Translations under genes and position numbers: made by a program | Origin: Paraspadella gotoi | Lineage: Eukaryota > Chaetognatha | DNA length: 64,000 nucleotides | Reading direction: 5' to 3' | Assembly: GCA_051294375.1 (NCBI GenBank) | Contig: CM119265.1 | Span: forward strand, 14,546,963-14,610,962 | The notes under the pieces: generated by a model | What the model was told of the DNA's origin: nothing | The model's database searches: none | What the model saw: only the letters and a program-made list of their open reading frames with translations | Part shown: one piece after another, positions 22,958 to 47,748 of the stretch | Layout: each line of letters begins with the position of its first letter | How positions within the stretch are numbered: the stretch's first letter is position 1

Positions 22958-25900
22958 TTCATCAGATTAGCGGGAAAGGTATTGTTAAATTTTGAATTTG
23001 AAAAATATTTATAAATTATTGTCACCCTTTCGTCGTGAGAACCGGTTTAGTTCGCTCTTAGTCCAACTCAGACACTCGAGTAATCATAAAAACAGTTAAT
23101 TTTAAAGATCTTAATCATCTATGAAAATGCTTAAATTTAACCGGTTAAACGTTAAAATCGATTAATTTGTCAATTATACTTATATCTTTTATAACTAGTA
23201 ACAAAAAGAATGTTATTTTTAACATCTCCGAATGTTCATTATAAAATAAAAAACTGTACTAACAAAAAAAAGAAAATTCCAGCGTGTTGTAAAACAAATA
23301 TATTCTTAGATAACAAAAATTAGTGATAGTTTTATCATTCATTTTTGCTCGAACTTTTAAACAAAAAGTTTTGCTGCAATGAAAACTTTTTAAGCTTTAA
23401 TAATGGTTAAGGTAGTAAAGTTAGTTAAGCGGAATTAACTTTTTTTAAACAAAAGGGCATATTCCTCGTTAATTTAAAGAGGATCATTTCTTTGTTTATT
23501 TTATGCAAAATGTAGACATTTTAAGAAAGACTTTTTTTTTCCAAAAAGCTTTATAAGTCTTAAATTTTAGGTTTAAGTTATATTCAATTATGTATGGATA
23601 AAAATATAATCGTAATTTACAAAATGTAAAGGAGCGAAGAAAGCGCCCAATTCACATTTTTACTAAACTTATGACTCATCCCCCAGATATAACTTTGAAG
23701 TAACAATTTAAAAATAATTTACAATAATTTAAAAAAAAAAATTAAATTAAAATAAAAAAAATTCGCTATCAAAATTGTCTTTATATTAACTGACGGATGG
23801 ATTCAAATCTGTTGACTTAACTAGATTTTAACAAATTAATCGTTCTTTTAAATACTTACTTTATTACTTTATTGCGTAGTTTAAAGGGGTTTCAATATCT
23901 TTAATCTTTAATCTATTTCATTTAAATATATCAACTGTTCTGGAAAATAATTTCAAAAACTGTCTTTCAATTTTCCTATGTTGATCAGACTTAGTAAATG
24001 TTTTCAATTTTAAAATTAGGATTAATTTTTTACAGCAACTATATCTAAGATAATTGATTATCGTACGCATAATTTTTATCCAGAAGAAAAAAATTGATTC
24101 TCGCTCAAAATTTTCCCGCCAATCGCTTATTCCATCCTGCTTTTTCCCAGCAACGCTTCGTCGTTCCACAGTCCCCCGGAGCTCACAGCACATTAGAGAA
24201 TCACAGCACATTAACGAATCAACGAATCAAATCTCGCAGCTTTCTGCTTCCAATATTTTATTGTCGAGGGTCGGTTCGCTTCGGAAGATGCCCGCTTGGC
24301 GGCGGGACTCGTCCTATGCTCGGCCCGTCCACGTTCTCCACGTCCCACGGAATAGACGATCCGAAAACCTCTCATCCTCATTCCTCCACTTCCTCCTCCT
24401 CTCCTTCCCCCTCCTCCTCATCCTTTCTTTCCTCCCCTCCTTCCTCTTCTCTTTTTCAGCTCTTCCTCCTCTATATTCCGCCCACGCGATTCTCCGCCTC
24501 GCCTCGCCGCCGGCCTCCCGTTGCGCAAGACCCTCGAACGTCGGCGAATCGTCGTCGCTCTCGTCGTCGTCGTCAAAAGCGAATCGGCGACGTCGTCGAA
24601 GCACGAGATCGATGCTGATTGGTCGGCGATGGGAAAACTCGCCATCCGATTAGTCGACGAGCGGGAAGAAGAGGGGAACCCGAGGTGGGGAGAAAGAGAG
24701 AGAGGGCAGAGAGGAGAGAGAGATTCTCTTTCCTCTTCCTCTTCCCGCTCGTTATGTTCCACTGTCGCGTAGGCTTTTTCCACCGACGTTTCCGCGTCTC
24801 GCGATGGAAAAAAGGGGAACCGAAAGGCTGAGCGAGTTTCGGCCGAGAGACGACGACGACGTGGACGATAACGACGACGACCACGTCTTGAAGAGCGGGG
24901 GAGAGAGACACAGAGAGATAGAGAGAGAGAGGGAAAGAGAGAGGGAGAGAGCAAGCATCATTTTCCTTTACGCGTTCCCTGTTCCGTTGGTTGCGTTCGA
25001 TTCTTCTTCTTCTTCGTCGTCGTCGTCGTTCTCGTCGTCGTCGTCGTCATCGCGCGCCATTCGGTTTTTGTGGAATCGAACCGATGATAACTCAGTTGTT
25101 AAGTGGAAGTCTTTCGCTCCGTGGCTCCGGCTTCGGGTCGATCTTATTATTTTATTGGTAAATGATTTTTTTTTCACGTTTGCTTCGACTCTCGCGGTTG
25201 GAATTGCCCGTGCGCATTTATTGTATTTATTGTTATTAATATTTTTTTTTCCATTTTCATCTCCAGTTTGAATTTTGTTTCTATCGTCAACGCATCTTTC
25301 GCATCCGTATAGCAACGAAGAAAAATGTAAACGAACAAAAACTTTACAAATCAAACTATTTTAAGTACTGAGACATTGGTCCATTCACAGCGCGTTCGTA
25401 TCTTGGGTTTGGTTCGTCATCACGGGGTCTGACTGCGCGTCATGCAATTCGTCTGACACCCCATCTTCTTTCTTAATATCTTCGGTTTAACGAGCCCAAG
25501 ATATTTTTTATATTTTTTATTGACAATTCTTTTATTTCATTTGAACGTTTGATCCTAAACGATTAAAGATATACTACTAAACAAGATGTGAATCAATTTC
25601 ATTAATTTCCGCCCCAGTTCTACAATTTTATTTTTATTTATCTCTAAAAAAAATATTAAAAAAAAAACAAAAAACAAAAAACAATTAATCCACGAACTCA
25701 CAGTTCGACGCTCGAAAAAAAACCTCGATTTTTAAAAAAATTCGTCATCCGATTAAAGTTTTATAAAAGACGTGACTAAATAGAAAATTAAACCCGCCAA
25801 AAATTATTGTCACAATCGGGAAATTGAATTGGACTTCCAAGTTGCAACGAATTCATCCTATTTCCTTGAAGCTTTCTTTCTTCTCTTGGACTTAAAAAAA

Positions 25901-26811
25901 AAAAACCAAACAAAAAAACAACGAAAACAACAACGAATCGACATCAAGAAAATCTCCAGGTTTTTCGATTTCCTATCGAAGCCCGTTGGACGAATCAGTC
26001 TTCCGAGAAAACGCGAAGGAAAACGCGACAGAGACAGAGTCAGCCTCTTTAAAAACCGACATACGATTACGAATCTCTCGGAGGTTTGATCGATTTGACG
26101 CCGAAACGCTTCGGTTTCACCAAAATCGATTTCCACCAGGCAAATTACTGAAAAAAAAAGAAAGTGATAAAAAGTTCATTCGCGACTTCTGCCTCAAGAA
26201 AACAAAAGTTTTGGCAAACGTAAACGCACGACTACTCACGAAGATCGTTGTCATAAACAAACAAATAAACAACGAAGCCGCCAAAAGACGAAAAACGAAT
26301 GTACAAGACAAAAGTGATAATCAGCTGCTGACGAAAGTTTAGTTTGAAAAAGCCGCCGCCGCCGCTTCTACCTCGCCCATTTACGTTTAGGGTAAGTTTT
26401 TGGAGGAGAAAATGGTCGAACCGGCTTTTCACTTATTTACCTCTTTTTTTTTTTATCGATAAAGAAATCAGAAGGAGATAGCGATGGAAGAAAGGAGACA
26501 GGAAAAAAAAAAGGAAAGGAGGAAAAGGAGGAAGGAAATAAAGAAATGAGGGCGGATTCCAAGATGGATGCGATTGCTTTCCAGCTGTTGACGGCGATGA
26601 TCACAAAGAACGACGACGACGACAACGACGACGACGACGATGATGATGATGATTTGCGAGGCAACAGCGAATAATAATTTTTCCTCATTTTTTTTCTCTC
26701 TTCTTTTCTTTTCTCGTAATTTTTTTTTTCCTTTCCTCTTTTTCTTCGGCCTCCATCCCGAAAGAAAAGGAACGAAATGAGATTTTTTTTTCTCGCGCGG
26801 TCTTTTTAAAT

Positions 26812-26911
<100 letters not shown>

Positions 26912-27385
26912 ATACTACTACAAAATATAGCGTACAAGAAAAGGTACATTGGTTCATAAGTTTATCCAGAAATCGCGTTGGGGGTAATTGAAATACAAAT
27001 ATCTCGGTGGGAGAAAATGGAAAGAAAAAAAAAAATACCGACGTCGGTTTTAACCGAAAAATAAAACTCGGCTTGGGTCGTAAAGAAGTCGACCGGTTCA
27101 ACCGCAGAACGTTTAGCGCACCGCCGCCGCTGCCGATGTTTCCGCCGCCGTTCCGCCGCTTGTCGTGTCACCGCCGCCGCCGCTTCTGCCACGTACGGCA
27201 CCGCCACCGCAGCCGCAGCCGCAGCCGCCGCCGCCGCCAACAATTTGGCGACGGAGGAACTGTTTTTTTTCTCTCTCTCTCTCCTTTTCGAATTTCACTC
27301 TGCGAAGATACAGACGTTTCGCGAAAAGCAATAAAAAAACGCGTTTTGTTACAGTTTTGTCGGGCTATAGCGACGTTTATTCCCC

Positions 27386-28041
27386 TAGTTTTCCTCATCA
27401 AAGTGATAAAAGATTCAGTTTAAGGTGAATCTTTCTCTCTTTGTCCGTTAGTCTGTCTCTGTCTCTATCTGCTTCGTCGAAGGTTCTACGTGAAAAGCCA
27501 AAGTGAAGGCCACGCCTACTTTTTAACAATCGTGGAATTTCGACGCTCGTTTGCATTTCCGGCGTTAGGGGGCTGCTACGGTTCGCGCGGGTTGCTTCGC
27601 GTTCGCTCGTTCGTATTCGGTCGAGGCCGTGACAATCGTGACTTGGGTATTAAGGGGCAAAGAGCGAAGAATTAGCATGTTACAGTATTATTAATATTGA
27701 TGATCATAATAACAATATGATTTATTCGCTTCAGTTGTTCTTATTTATTCAGTTTAGGTCGAGTTTCTGTTCTTCTTACCTTATATTAACTCCATCTTCC
27801 TGTTATTCCCGTTCTTCCCGTTCTTCCACGTTCAGTTCTTCTCCTGTTTCAGTTCTCCTTGCCTCCTTTCAGCTCCATCTTTCTGTTCTTCCCCGTAGAA
27901 CTTTTCTGTTTCCCTGTTATTCGATAAAACGTCAGCAATTTTTTTTTTTCGTCCGAAGAAAAATTCGAGACACCAACTTTTTTTTTCACTCTTTCTTTCT
28001 GTCGTTCAACCTTTCCGACAGCAGAAGACGCTGTTTCTTAC

Positions 28042-28107
<66 letters not shown>

Positions 28108-28408
28108 GAAATGACGTGATGACGTGATCCTCATTCGCCAGATTCCATTGCACCTGTGCATCTGCCAAAGCACGAGTCCATGGTCGATACAGTCATCGAC
28201 AACAAAGCAACTCGCGAACACTGTCGTTCAATACCCATGGCACAATCAACAATAGCCTCGAGATTTTGGGTGCGACGACCTCTTCGCACTCAAAAGCGAC
28301 AATTCGCACGCAAAGGCGCGCGTTCACGTGATAAACGCGCGGGCGTTATTGAGTCTCGTTCGGCCCTGCTCACCCCGCATTCGACCTGAGCAGGGAAGAT
28401 CTTTCTCT

Positions 28409-28505
<97 letters not shown>

Positions 28506-30225
28506 TCACGAAGAAAAAGACCAAAGGCGTCCCTCCCTTCGCTTCTTCCATTAACAATTTCCTTTTCTCGATCGATTTTCTCCCATTAACGACGGGTCGT
28601 CGACCCTTCCCCTCCCTTCCTTTTTTTTTCCTTTTTCCCTTTCGTTTTTTCCTTCTTCTTCTCCTTTCTTTACCGTGCATTTCATTTCGCATGAAACTCT
28701 TTTAATTCGTCGCTAACTTAATACAATAAACCTTTCTGCTTTGAATTTCTCTGTCTGCTTGACTGGCTTAAGGTCTGGAAGTATTTGTGTTTCTGTACTA
28801 TGCTCTTCTTTTTTCTCTCCCATTTTCTTTTCGTCCTGACTTTAAATTCTTCCTTCCTTTTTTTTGTCCTGTTTTCATCTTCCATTATGTCTCATTTCTT
28901 TTCCCTCTCTTAAATGATTTCCTTTCTTTTTCTGCTACCTCCATTTTCTTTCCTTTCCTCCCTTAAATTCTTCCGATATTTGGCGTCCATTCGTGAATTC
29001 CAACTCATGACCCACTTAATCTGTCTTACTCTTCTTTTTTTTTTCTGGGAGACGACAACGCCAATGACGACAACAACGACAACTGCAACGGCGACGACGA
29101 CGACGGGAATAAAGAAAAGGAGAAGCAATTGCTTCTCTCTTGTTGCCATATTTTTCTCGCTTAATGGAAACATGCAGAAAACAAATTGAGGCTGAGAATG
29201 CGGTGACAAATATGAGAGGAAAGCAAACAAACTCGACAAGGAAAAAAAAAGAGAGGAACCGAAAAAAGTATCAAGAAACAAAAAAAAAAAGAAAGAAAAA
29301 AAGAAAGAAAAAACCTTAATGACTTTTTTTTTCTAGAAAAGGCGGTTTTTTTTTTTAGGAAAAAAGCGAGGTTTTTTCGGTAGGATGGAATCATGGAAGA
29401 AAATCCATTTTCGACTACAAAGCGACGGATGCTTCGATGTTTGAAGACGTAAATTCGAGCCAGAATGGAACCGAGAATGGAATGGAACCGAACTTAAAAA
29501 TTCCATTCGACCGAGTGACGACTTTGTTCGAGATGATGGGAATCTAAACCTTTTTAAAGTCGCTCGCGTCGATTAGATTTGAAAACTTCGTTTTTGTTGT
29601 AACAAAAAAACAAACAAAAAAAAACAAAGAAAACAAACTTCGATTGTTCAATAAGAAAAATGAAATAATCGTCTGATGGTTCGAAGTCGGTATGAGTAAG
29701 GCTTCATCGAACGCATAGTTGGTATGGGTAAGGCTTCATCGAACGCATAGTTGGTATGGGTAAGGCTTCATCGAACGCATAGTTGGTATGGGTAAGGCTT
29801 CATCGAACGCATAGTTGGTATGGGTAAGGCTTCATCGAACGCATAGTTGGTATGGGTAAGGCTTCATCGAACGCATAGTTGGTATGGGTAAGGCTTCATC
29901 GAACGCATAGTTGGTATGGGTAAGGCTTCATCGAACGCATACTCGATACGGAAGGTTGTACCGCTTCCGCGAGAGATGCGCTCTACTCGGCGTCGTTAGT
30001 TTTTATCGCGCCGGAAGAAGCGCGGCGATACAACGACTGCGTTTACGTCTCGGAAAGAAAATGAAAGAAAGAAAAGAAGAAAAGTGGAAATAACGAATTC
30101 AATTACGACCCCAAAAAAATTCGAGAGAAACGGATAGCGAGGTGAAAGTAAGGGCGAAAGCAGCCAAGTTTTGATTGCGTTGAGAGAGAGAGAGAGAGAG
30201 AGAGACGAAGAGGAGAGAGAAGAGG

Positions 30226-30262
<37 letters not shown>

Positions 30263-30359
30263 TAAGAGAGATAGAAAGAAAGTGAAAAAAAGAGTAGGTG
30301 ATGTCTGGGGAGGGAAAGTAAAGACAGAGAGAAGAGAAGAAGAATAGGGGAGACACTCG

Positions 30360-30394
<35 letters not shown>

Positions 30395-30435
30395 AGAGAG
30401 GGTGAGAGAGAGAGAGAGAGTAGAGAGAGAGAGAG
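27386..30435. other. Extension right of copy B, no supported gene
   Basis: AT-rich and T-rich DNA with (CT)n arrays at about 28043-28104 and 28411-28502, a 32-bp tandem array, and GA-rich DNA from 30181. A more complex part at 28130-28390 is CpG-bearing, but its frames are not conserved in the inverted copy at about 37070-37330 because of indels. The whole interval recurs inverted at about 35040-38260. Confidence 0.6.
29687..29942. repeat. 32-bp tandem repeat, eight units
   Basis: Eight head-to-tail units of 32 bases containing TATGGGTAAGGCTTCATCGA followed by ACGCATAGT. Units 2-8 are identical except at the array end. The first unit reads GTCGGTATGAGTAAGG and the last ends CATACTCG. There are no spacers, so it is not a CRISPR array. 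The same eight units, in inverted order, lie at about 35523-35785. Confidence 0.92.
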
Positions 30436-30767
30436 AGTCGTTAAACAGCAGCTTCAGTCCTGATCATTACTAGGGTGCGCGAATGAAGGACGTCGCGACA
30501 ACTTATAGTTGAAAAGAAATAGAGAGCAAAAGAACGGTGAAGGAGAGCAGACGGTTGATTCCGATGAGATGATGACGGTGATTTGTCGAGATGATTGGGA
30601 GGCGGCGAATTGTGATGGATTTAAAATGCGATTGGCGTTTGGCGTACTAAACATTCATAAAGGGAAAATTCTCACAACAAGATGAAAACGGGTAAGAAAA
30701 GGAATAGAAAGGAAAAGGAATAAAAAAAGGGAGAAAAAAAAGGAAAGAGAGAGGGAGAGATGAGAGA

Positions 30768-30843
<76 letters not shown>

Positions 30844-31201
30844 CACTAGAGAAGGAATACGAAGAAAGAAGGTCAAAGAATCATTCGTCGACGAGAAGAG
30901 CAGAGAGATTCAGTGACATTTCTCCACTGAAGAAACGACGACGATGATGACGACGATGACGACGATGAAGACGATGCTCTGTGATAGAATAAATGACAAC
31001 GATTGCTTCCGGATTGTTTCCAACGACGTTTATATATTATCATTAGGCGCATAAGTTTGATACGTCCTGTTTAAATTTCCTCCAATATTCAATTCGAACT
31101 GTTTAGAGTTTGAGAAAAGAAAGAGAGAAAGAATTTAGCTGGAAGACAATTGTGAGCCGAGAGAGAATCACCTTTATCCTTTTAAGGATCACTCACGAGA
31201 T

Positions 31202-31286
<85 letters not shown>

Positions 31287-31520
31287 AAGTGGCTCCATTT
31301 TTTTTTTTCGATACTTCCAGTTGAAGACAATAAGAGGGAAGGATGACATCTCCCGTGTTCTTTTTCTTTGATGGAGACTCAATGGGAACAGAAGAGAAGA
31401 AGAAAAAAAGGGAAAGAATAAAGAGAGAAGTGGGAGATAAGAATTCTCTCCTCTCTCTCTCTCTCCTCTCTCTCTCTCCTCTTTCTTCTTCTCTCTCTCC
31501 CCTCTCTCTCTCTTCTCGGT

Positions 31521-31558
<38 letters not shown>

Positions 31559-31893
31559 TCTCTCTAGTCTCTGAGAAAAAGAAAAACTCCCATTCTTTCT
31601 ATGAGAGAAATCCCTTTTTTCATTTTCTGGGTAAATCTTGTTTTTTAAAAATTGTCGTTGGGAGAAAAGGTTTTTTTTTTTCTGTTTTGATGTTGGATTA
31701 AAAGCGCTCTCTCCTGGCGTGGATGATGATGGCAGACGACGACGACGACTACGATGGGAGCGAAAACAAGTTATAAATGGAGACCATCCTTTTTTTTTGG
31801 GTTAGAGTTTGTTTTTTCCGTGAAAATTTTGCGTGTTTTTCTATCTTTTCAGCAGAAACTAAAAATATTTTTGTCTGTGAAGAAAAGCAAATA

Positions 31894-31924
<31 letters not shown>

Positions 31925-31930
31925 GAGAGA

Positions 31931-31996
<66 letters not shown>

Positions 31997-32097
31997 ATCT
32001 AGACATATTCTCCTCTCCTTTTCCGCAGCTGCGATTCACGCGCTGCCATCACGTCGCGCGCTGTGTGCAAACGCACGAAAAAACGCACGCAACATAT
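30436..32097. repeat. Tandem 1.65-kb segment, error-rich copy
   Basis: This stretch from GTCGTTAAACAGCAGC to AACATAT repeats in the same orientation at about 32137-33758. Compared with that copy and with the inverted copy, it carries many isolated single-base insertions. For example, CAGCTTCAGTCCTGATC stands where the other two both read CAGCTCAGTCTGAC. The two cleaner copies agree with each other, so this one looks like uncorrected long-read sequence. It includes GA arrays at about 30760-30842 and 31950-31992. Confidence 0.8.
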
Positions 32098-32122
32098 NNN
32101 NNNNNNNNNNNNNNNNNNNNNN

Positions 32123-33758
<1,636 letters not shown>

Positions 33759-33783
33759 NNNNNNNNNNNNNNNNNNNNNNNNN

Positions 33784-33890
33784 TTTTTTTTCGAACTTCC
33801 AGTTGAAGACAATAAAGGGAAGGATGACATCTCCCGTGTTCTTTTCTCTTTGATGGAGACTCAATGGAACAGAAGAAGAAGAGAAAAAAA
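33784..33890. repeat. 107-bp fragment between two 25-N gaps
   Basis: This fragment (TTTTTTTTCGAACTTCCAGT onward) is another forward copy of about 32961-33070. It is stranded between gaps 33759-33783 and 33891-33915, at the turning point between the forward and inverted arms. Confidence 0.85.
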
Positions 33891-33915
33891 NNNNNNNNNN
33901 NNNNNNNNNNNNNNN

Positions 33916-43240
<9,325 letters not shown>

Positions 43241-43508
43241 GGGGTAAATCTTGTTTTTTAAAAATTGTCGTTGGGAGAAAAGGTTTTTTTTTCTGTTTTG
43301 ATGTTGGATTAAAAGCCGCCTCTCTCTGGCGTGGATGATGATGGCGACGACGACGACGACGACGACTACGATGAGGAGCGAAACAAGTTATAAATGGAGA
43401 CCTCCTTTTTTTTTGGTTAGAGTTTGTTTTTTTCGTGAAATTTTTGCGTGTTTTCTATCTTTTCAGCAGAAAACTAAAAAATATTTTTGTCTGTGAAGAA
43501 AAAGCAAA

Positions 43509-43547
<39 letters not shown>

Positions 43548-43669
43548 CTAGACATATTCTCCTCTCCCTTTTCCAGCAGCTGCGATTCACGCGCTGCCAT
43601 CACGTCGCGCGCTGTGTGCAAACGCACGAAAAAACGCACGCGAACATATGTATTCTGTCACCATGACGG
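43241..43669. repeat. Forward copy of about 33277-33758, resuming after the inverted block
   Basis: The sequence GGGGTAAATCTTGTTTTTTA onward follows the inverted block with no Ns and repeats 33277-33758. Its GA array is shorter (about 43514-43544). It continues past AACATAT with GTATTCTGTCACCATGACGG before the gap at 43670-44384, so it reaches further than the other copies. Confidence 0.9.
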
Positions 43670-44610
43670 NNNNNNNNNNNNNNNNNNNNNNNNNNNNNNN
43701 NNNNNNNNNNNNNNNNNNNNNNNNNNNNNNNNNNNNNNNNNNNNNNNNNNNNNNNNNNNNNNNNNNNNNNNNNNNNNNNNNNNNNNNNNNNNNNNNNNNN
43801 NNNNNNNNNNNNNNNNNNNNNNNNNNNNNNNNNNNNNNNNNNNNNNNNNNNNNNNNNNNNNNNNNNNNNNNNNNNNNNNNNNNNNNNNNNNNNNNNNNNN
43901 NNNNNNNNNNNNNNNNNNNNNNNNNNNNNNNNNNNNNNNNNNNNNNNNNNNNNNNNNNNNNNNNNNNNNNNNNNNNNNNNNNNNNNNNNNNNNNNNNNNN
44001 NNNNNNNNNNNNNNNNNNNNNNNNNNNNNNNNNNNNNNNNNNNNNNNNNNNNNNNNNNNNNNNNNNNNNNNNNNNNNNNNNNNNNNNNNNNNNNNNNNNN
44101 NNNNNNNNNNNNNNNNNNNNNNNNNNNNNNNNNNNNNNNNNNNNNNNNNNNNNNNNNNNNNNNNNNNNNNNNNNNNNNNNNNNNNNNNNNNNNNNNNNNN
44201 NNNNNNNNNNNNNNNNNNNNNNNNNNNNNNNNNNNNNNNNNNNNNNNNNNNNNNNNNNNNNNNNNNNNNNNNNNNNNNNNNNNNNNNNNNNNNNNNNNNN
44301 NNNNNNNNNNNNNNNNNNNNNNNNNNNNNNNNNNNNNNNNNNNNNNNNNNNNNNNNNNNNNNNNNNNNNNNNNNNNNNNNNNNNGATTGACAAGAGAGGA
44401 GTTGATGTTGGCTGAATTCCAGACCATGGAATCTTGATTGGACGGATACAAAGACTGGTTGGATGGAAACGCATTTTGATCGGACGAAGAAGAATCTTGG
44501 TTGGAGGAATCGGAAGCGTTTGCCAAGGACGAAGGAAGAATATTGTTTCGAAGTAAAAAAGAAAAGACAGCGGGAAAGATAGTGAAAGAAAGAAAAAGAA
44601 AGAAGGAAAT

Positions 44611-44611
44611 A

Positions 44612-44695
<84 letters not shown>

Positions 44696-44706
44696 AAAAA
44701 AATTGA

Positions 44707-44738
<32 letters not shown>

Positions 44739-44764
44739 GAGAAAGAAAGAAAGAAAGAAAAAGA
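44611..44764. repeat. (GAAA)n tetranucleotide array
   Basis: About 37 GAAA units with a few interruptions (AAAAAATTG, AGAGAG). It translates as Lys/Glu/Arg repeats on the plus strand. Confidence 0.9.
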
Positions 44765-47657
44765 ATTAAAGAAGGGAGGGGATCATGAAATCGCATTTTT
44801 TCAGTTGAACTCCTCCCTGGCGTTAGGGAGAAACTCGAGAATGATGAAAGGAGGAGGAGGAGGAGGAGGGGGAGGATGAGAGAGTGGAAGAAGTTGAGGA
44901 GTTGGGAGATAACGGGGAAGTGAGATGGAGACATTTGCGAGAAGAGAGAAAATAATGGAGAGAAACAGCGATGCGTAGAGAAGTCGCCATCGAAGAGAGA
45001 AAGGTTAGACGGAGAGCGATGACTATTTGAAAGAAAAAGCGGTGGGAGGAAGAGAGAGAAAGGACCGAGTGAAAATAGAAAATGAAATGGAAAAAAAGAG
45101 ATAGGAAAGCAAGTAAGAGAGGAGAAAGACAAGTTGGGGGGGGGGGAAATTGTTGTCCCGAGTCGATCGAATGGAAAAAATCTTCGCCGACCGCATCTCG
45201 CCTCTTCTTTTCTCTTCGCTTCTCTTCCATTCCTATCTTCTCTTCTCTTCTTTACTTCTCTTTCTCAATCTCTACTTATCTGTTCTTCTCTTTTCATTTT
45301 TACAGGAGAAAGTTTTTCAAAACTATGTTTTACGACAAATGAAAAATGTCGCAGGCGGGAAAAGATGGAGAACATTGTTAGAGACATACGACATATGACA
45401 TAGATCCAAACCGAGTCCGAACAAGCCCTCGTACAACGAAAGAACCGACCACGTTCTTACGATGAGATCTTGCGAGGCGCGGCCTGGCGGGAGGAGGGGG
45501 GGGGCGTTGGAAGAAGGAGGGAATCAGAGATTCAATCTTAATTACGTTAATCGCGTTTTCCGCTTCTTAATGCAAAACATCGGAGAGAGAATGAGGAATG
45601 AGTTCCAGATCGATCAGCGGAAGAGGCGAACTTCTCGGGAAAGGAAAAATACTCATGGAATAGAGAGAGAGAGAGAGGAGAGAGACAGCCAGAGAGAGAG
45701 AGAGAGAGAGAGATGAGAGAGAGAGACGAGAGAGAAGAGAGAGAGAGGAAAGAGAGGAGAGGAGACGAGGGAAGAGAGAGAAGAGAGGAGATAGAAGAGG
45801 AGAGACGAGAGAGAGTCGGTGAAAATTTGAATATTTTGTCTGACCACGTGGATCGGCGGAAACACGCAAACCGAACCTAACCGCAGTGGCATCCAATTGT
45901 TTGTAGCAGTCGTTCAGAAGTCTTTCCGCATTATCTCGACTAGAAATCGGCTTATGCTGTCGCATGCTCAGTTGTTATTCTATTATATTGTTTTCCGAGG
46001 CAACTGCCATCTACAGTTCTCATCATGCTACTGCTCTTCTCTCTACTCGTCATCNNNNNNNNNNNNNNNNNNNNNNNNNNNNNNNNNNNNNNNNNNNNNN
46101 NNNNNAAATTGTGCCGTCTCTCTATCTTCGGTTTTGAGTGGACGCCCGAGAAAAAATAATAAGGAATTAGGACGAACTAAGGAAAGGGAATTTTCCATAT
46201 TTTCATTTTATTTTTATTTTTTTATTTTCTCACGGAAATTTTTCTTTTAGCCAAAAATTATCGTTTTTAAATTCTGTTCGTCGATTTGGTTCCGTTTTTT
46301 TTTCATTACTAATATTCTTAAACAATCGATTAAAACGAAACCTTCATTTACTCTTGTTTCTTTTCTATTTCTCTTTCGCTCGTTTATCTTTCCTCTTATT
46401 TTTTGTTGCACCGAGTGTCGTTTTGTTTGCGACGAAGTCTCGTCTCGTCTTTCGGCACGAGTAGCCATCGAGCGGCGAGCGGAGAAACTACGCGGCAAAA
46501 CCGACTCCGCGCAAACATGTGCTCTCTTCTGTTGCCATTCACGNNNNNNNNNNNNNNNNNNNNNNNNNNNNNNNNNNNNNNNNNNNNNNNNNNNNNNNNN
46601 NNNNNNNNNNNNNNNNNNNNNNNNNNNNNNNNNNNNNNNNNNNNNNNNNNNNNNNNNNNNNNNNNNNNNNNNNNNNNNNNNNNNNGAGAGAGAGATTGAA
46701 TGGGAATTGCAGTGGCTTAGGACGGTGGATGGAAAAGAAAAAGGAATGAGGGTTGTGGTAAAATCGAAGAGAGCGGGAAAAACCACAATAAAAAGGAATA
46801 AAGGATAAAAAAAAAGGGAAAAAAAGTCGGACTCATACATAGTTAAGTTGCAGAAGGAGAAAATCCTTGTTTAGTCTTCGTTGGTGCTAAGTGTTTTTCA
46901 GTCTTTGTTTCTCCCTCTTTTCTTTCTATTTCTTTCTTCTCTTTCCAATTAGCATTTCACAGTTTTTTTTCCTCGTTTTCTTTTACTCGTTTAAGTTTTG
47001 GTTTCTTTGTTTTCTCTCTCTCTCTCTCTCTCNNNNNNNNNNNNNNNNNNNNNNNNNNNNNNNNNNNNNNNNNNNNNNNNNNNNNNNNNNNNNNNNNNNN
47101 NNNNNNNNNNNNNNNNNNNNNNNNNNNNNNNNNNNNNNNNNNNNNNNNNNNNNNNNNNNNNNNNNNNNNNNNNNNNNNNNNNNNNNNNNNNNNNNNNNNN
47201 NNNNNNNNNNNNNNNNNNNNNNNNNNNNNNNNNNNNNNNNNNNNNNCGATCGTCTCTGGTTTCCTCGCGTGGCTACAATGAGGTAAGTAATCCGATGGTA
47301 AGGAATCCGCAACTGGATCGGTTCCACTGGCGAATCGGGCTGGACTGAGGCGAACCCCCACCGCGGTGATCGGTGATCGACTGAAAAGAGCAATCGGGGT
47401 GGCGTGACAGATTGCCGTGATCAATAAGTGTGAACCATTGGAGACAGAAATGAACGACTTTTATTTATTTAAGATGACCAGAGTTTCACGCCACCACCGT
47501 AGTGTCACACAGTGAAACAAAAAGTCACACAATCACCAACTCAGACGCTGTGACTCACGGGAGGACCGCCCTCTAATGTGGCGCCATTGTGAAGAACTTA
47601 AGAAAGGAAAGTAGGGCAAAGTGAGAAAAATGGAAAAGGTAAGGAATGAAATATAAA

Positions 47658-47660
<3 letters not shown>

Positions 47661-47745
<85 letters not shown>
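47661..47745. repeat. (GA)n array
   Basis: A perfect GA run of about 84 bases. It is one of many in the window; the longest is at 57719-57851. Confidence 0.9.

Positions 47746-47748
<3 letters not shown>

Noticed and set aside
29687-29942. Regular repeat array resembling CRISPR
   Set aside because: Units are head-to-tail with no spacers, in a eukaryotic context; it is a tandem minisatellite.
43600-45132. 510-residue minus-strand frame
   Set aside because: About half of it is Ns, and most of the rest is tetranucleotide repeat and polypyrimidine.
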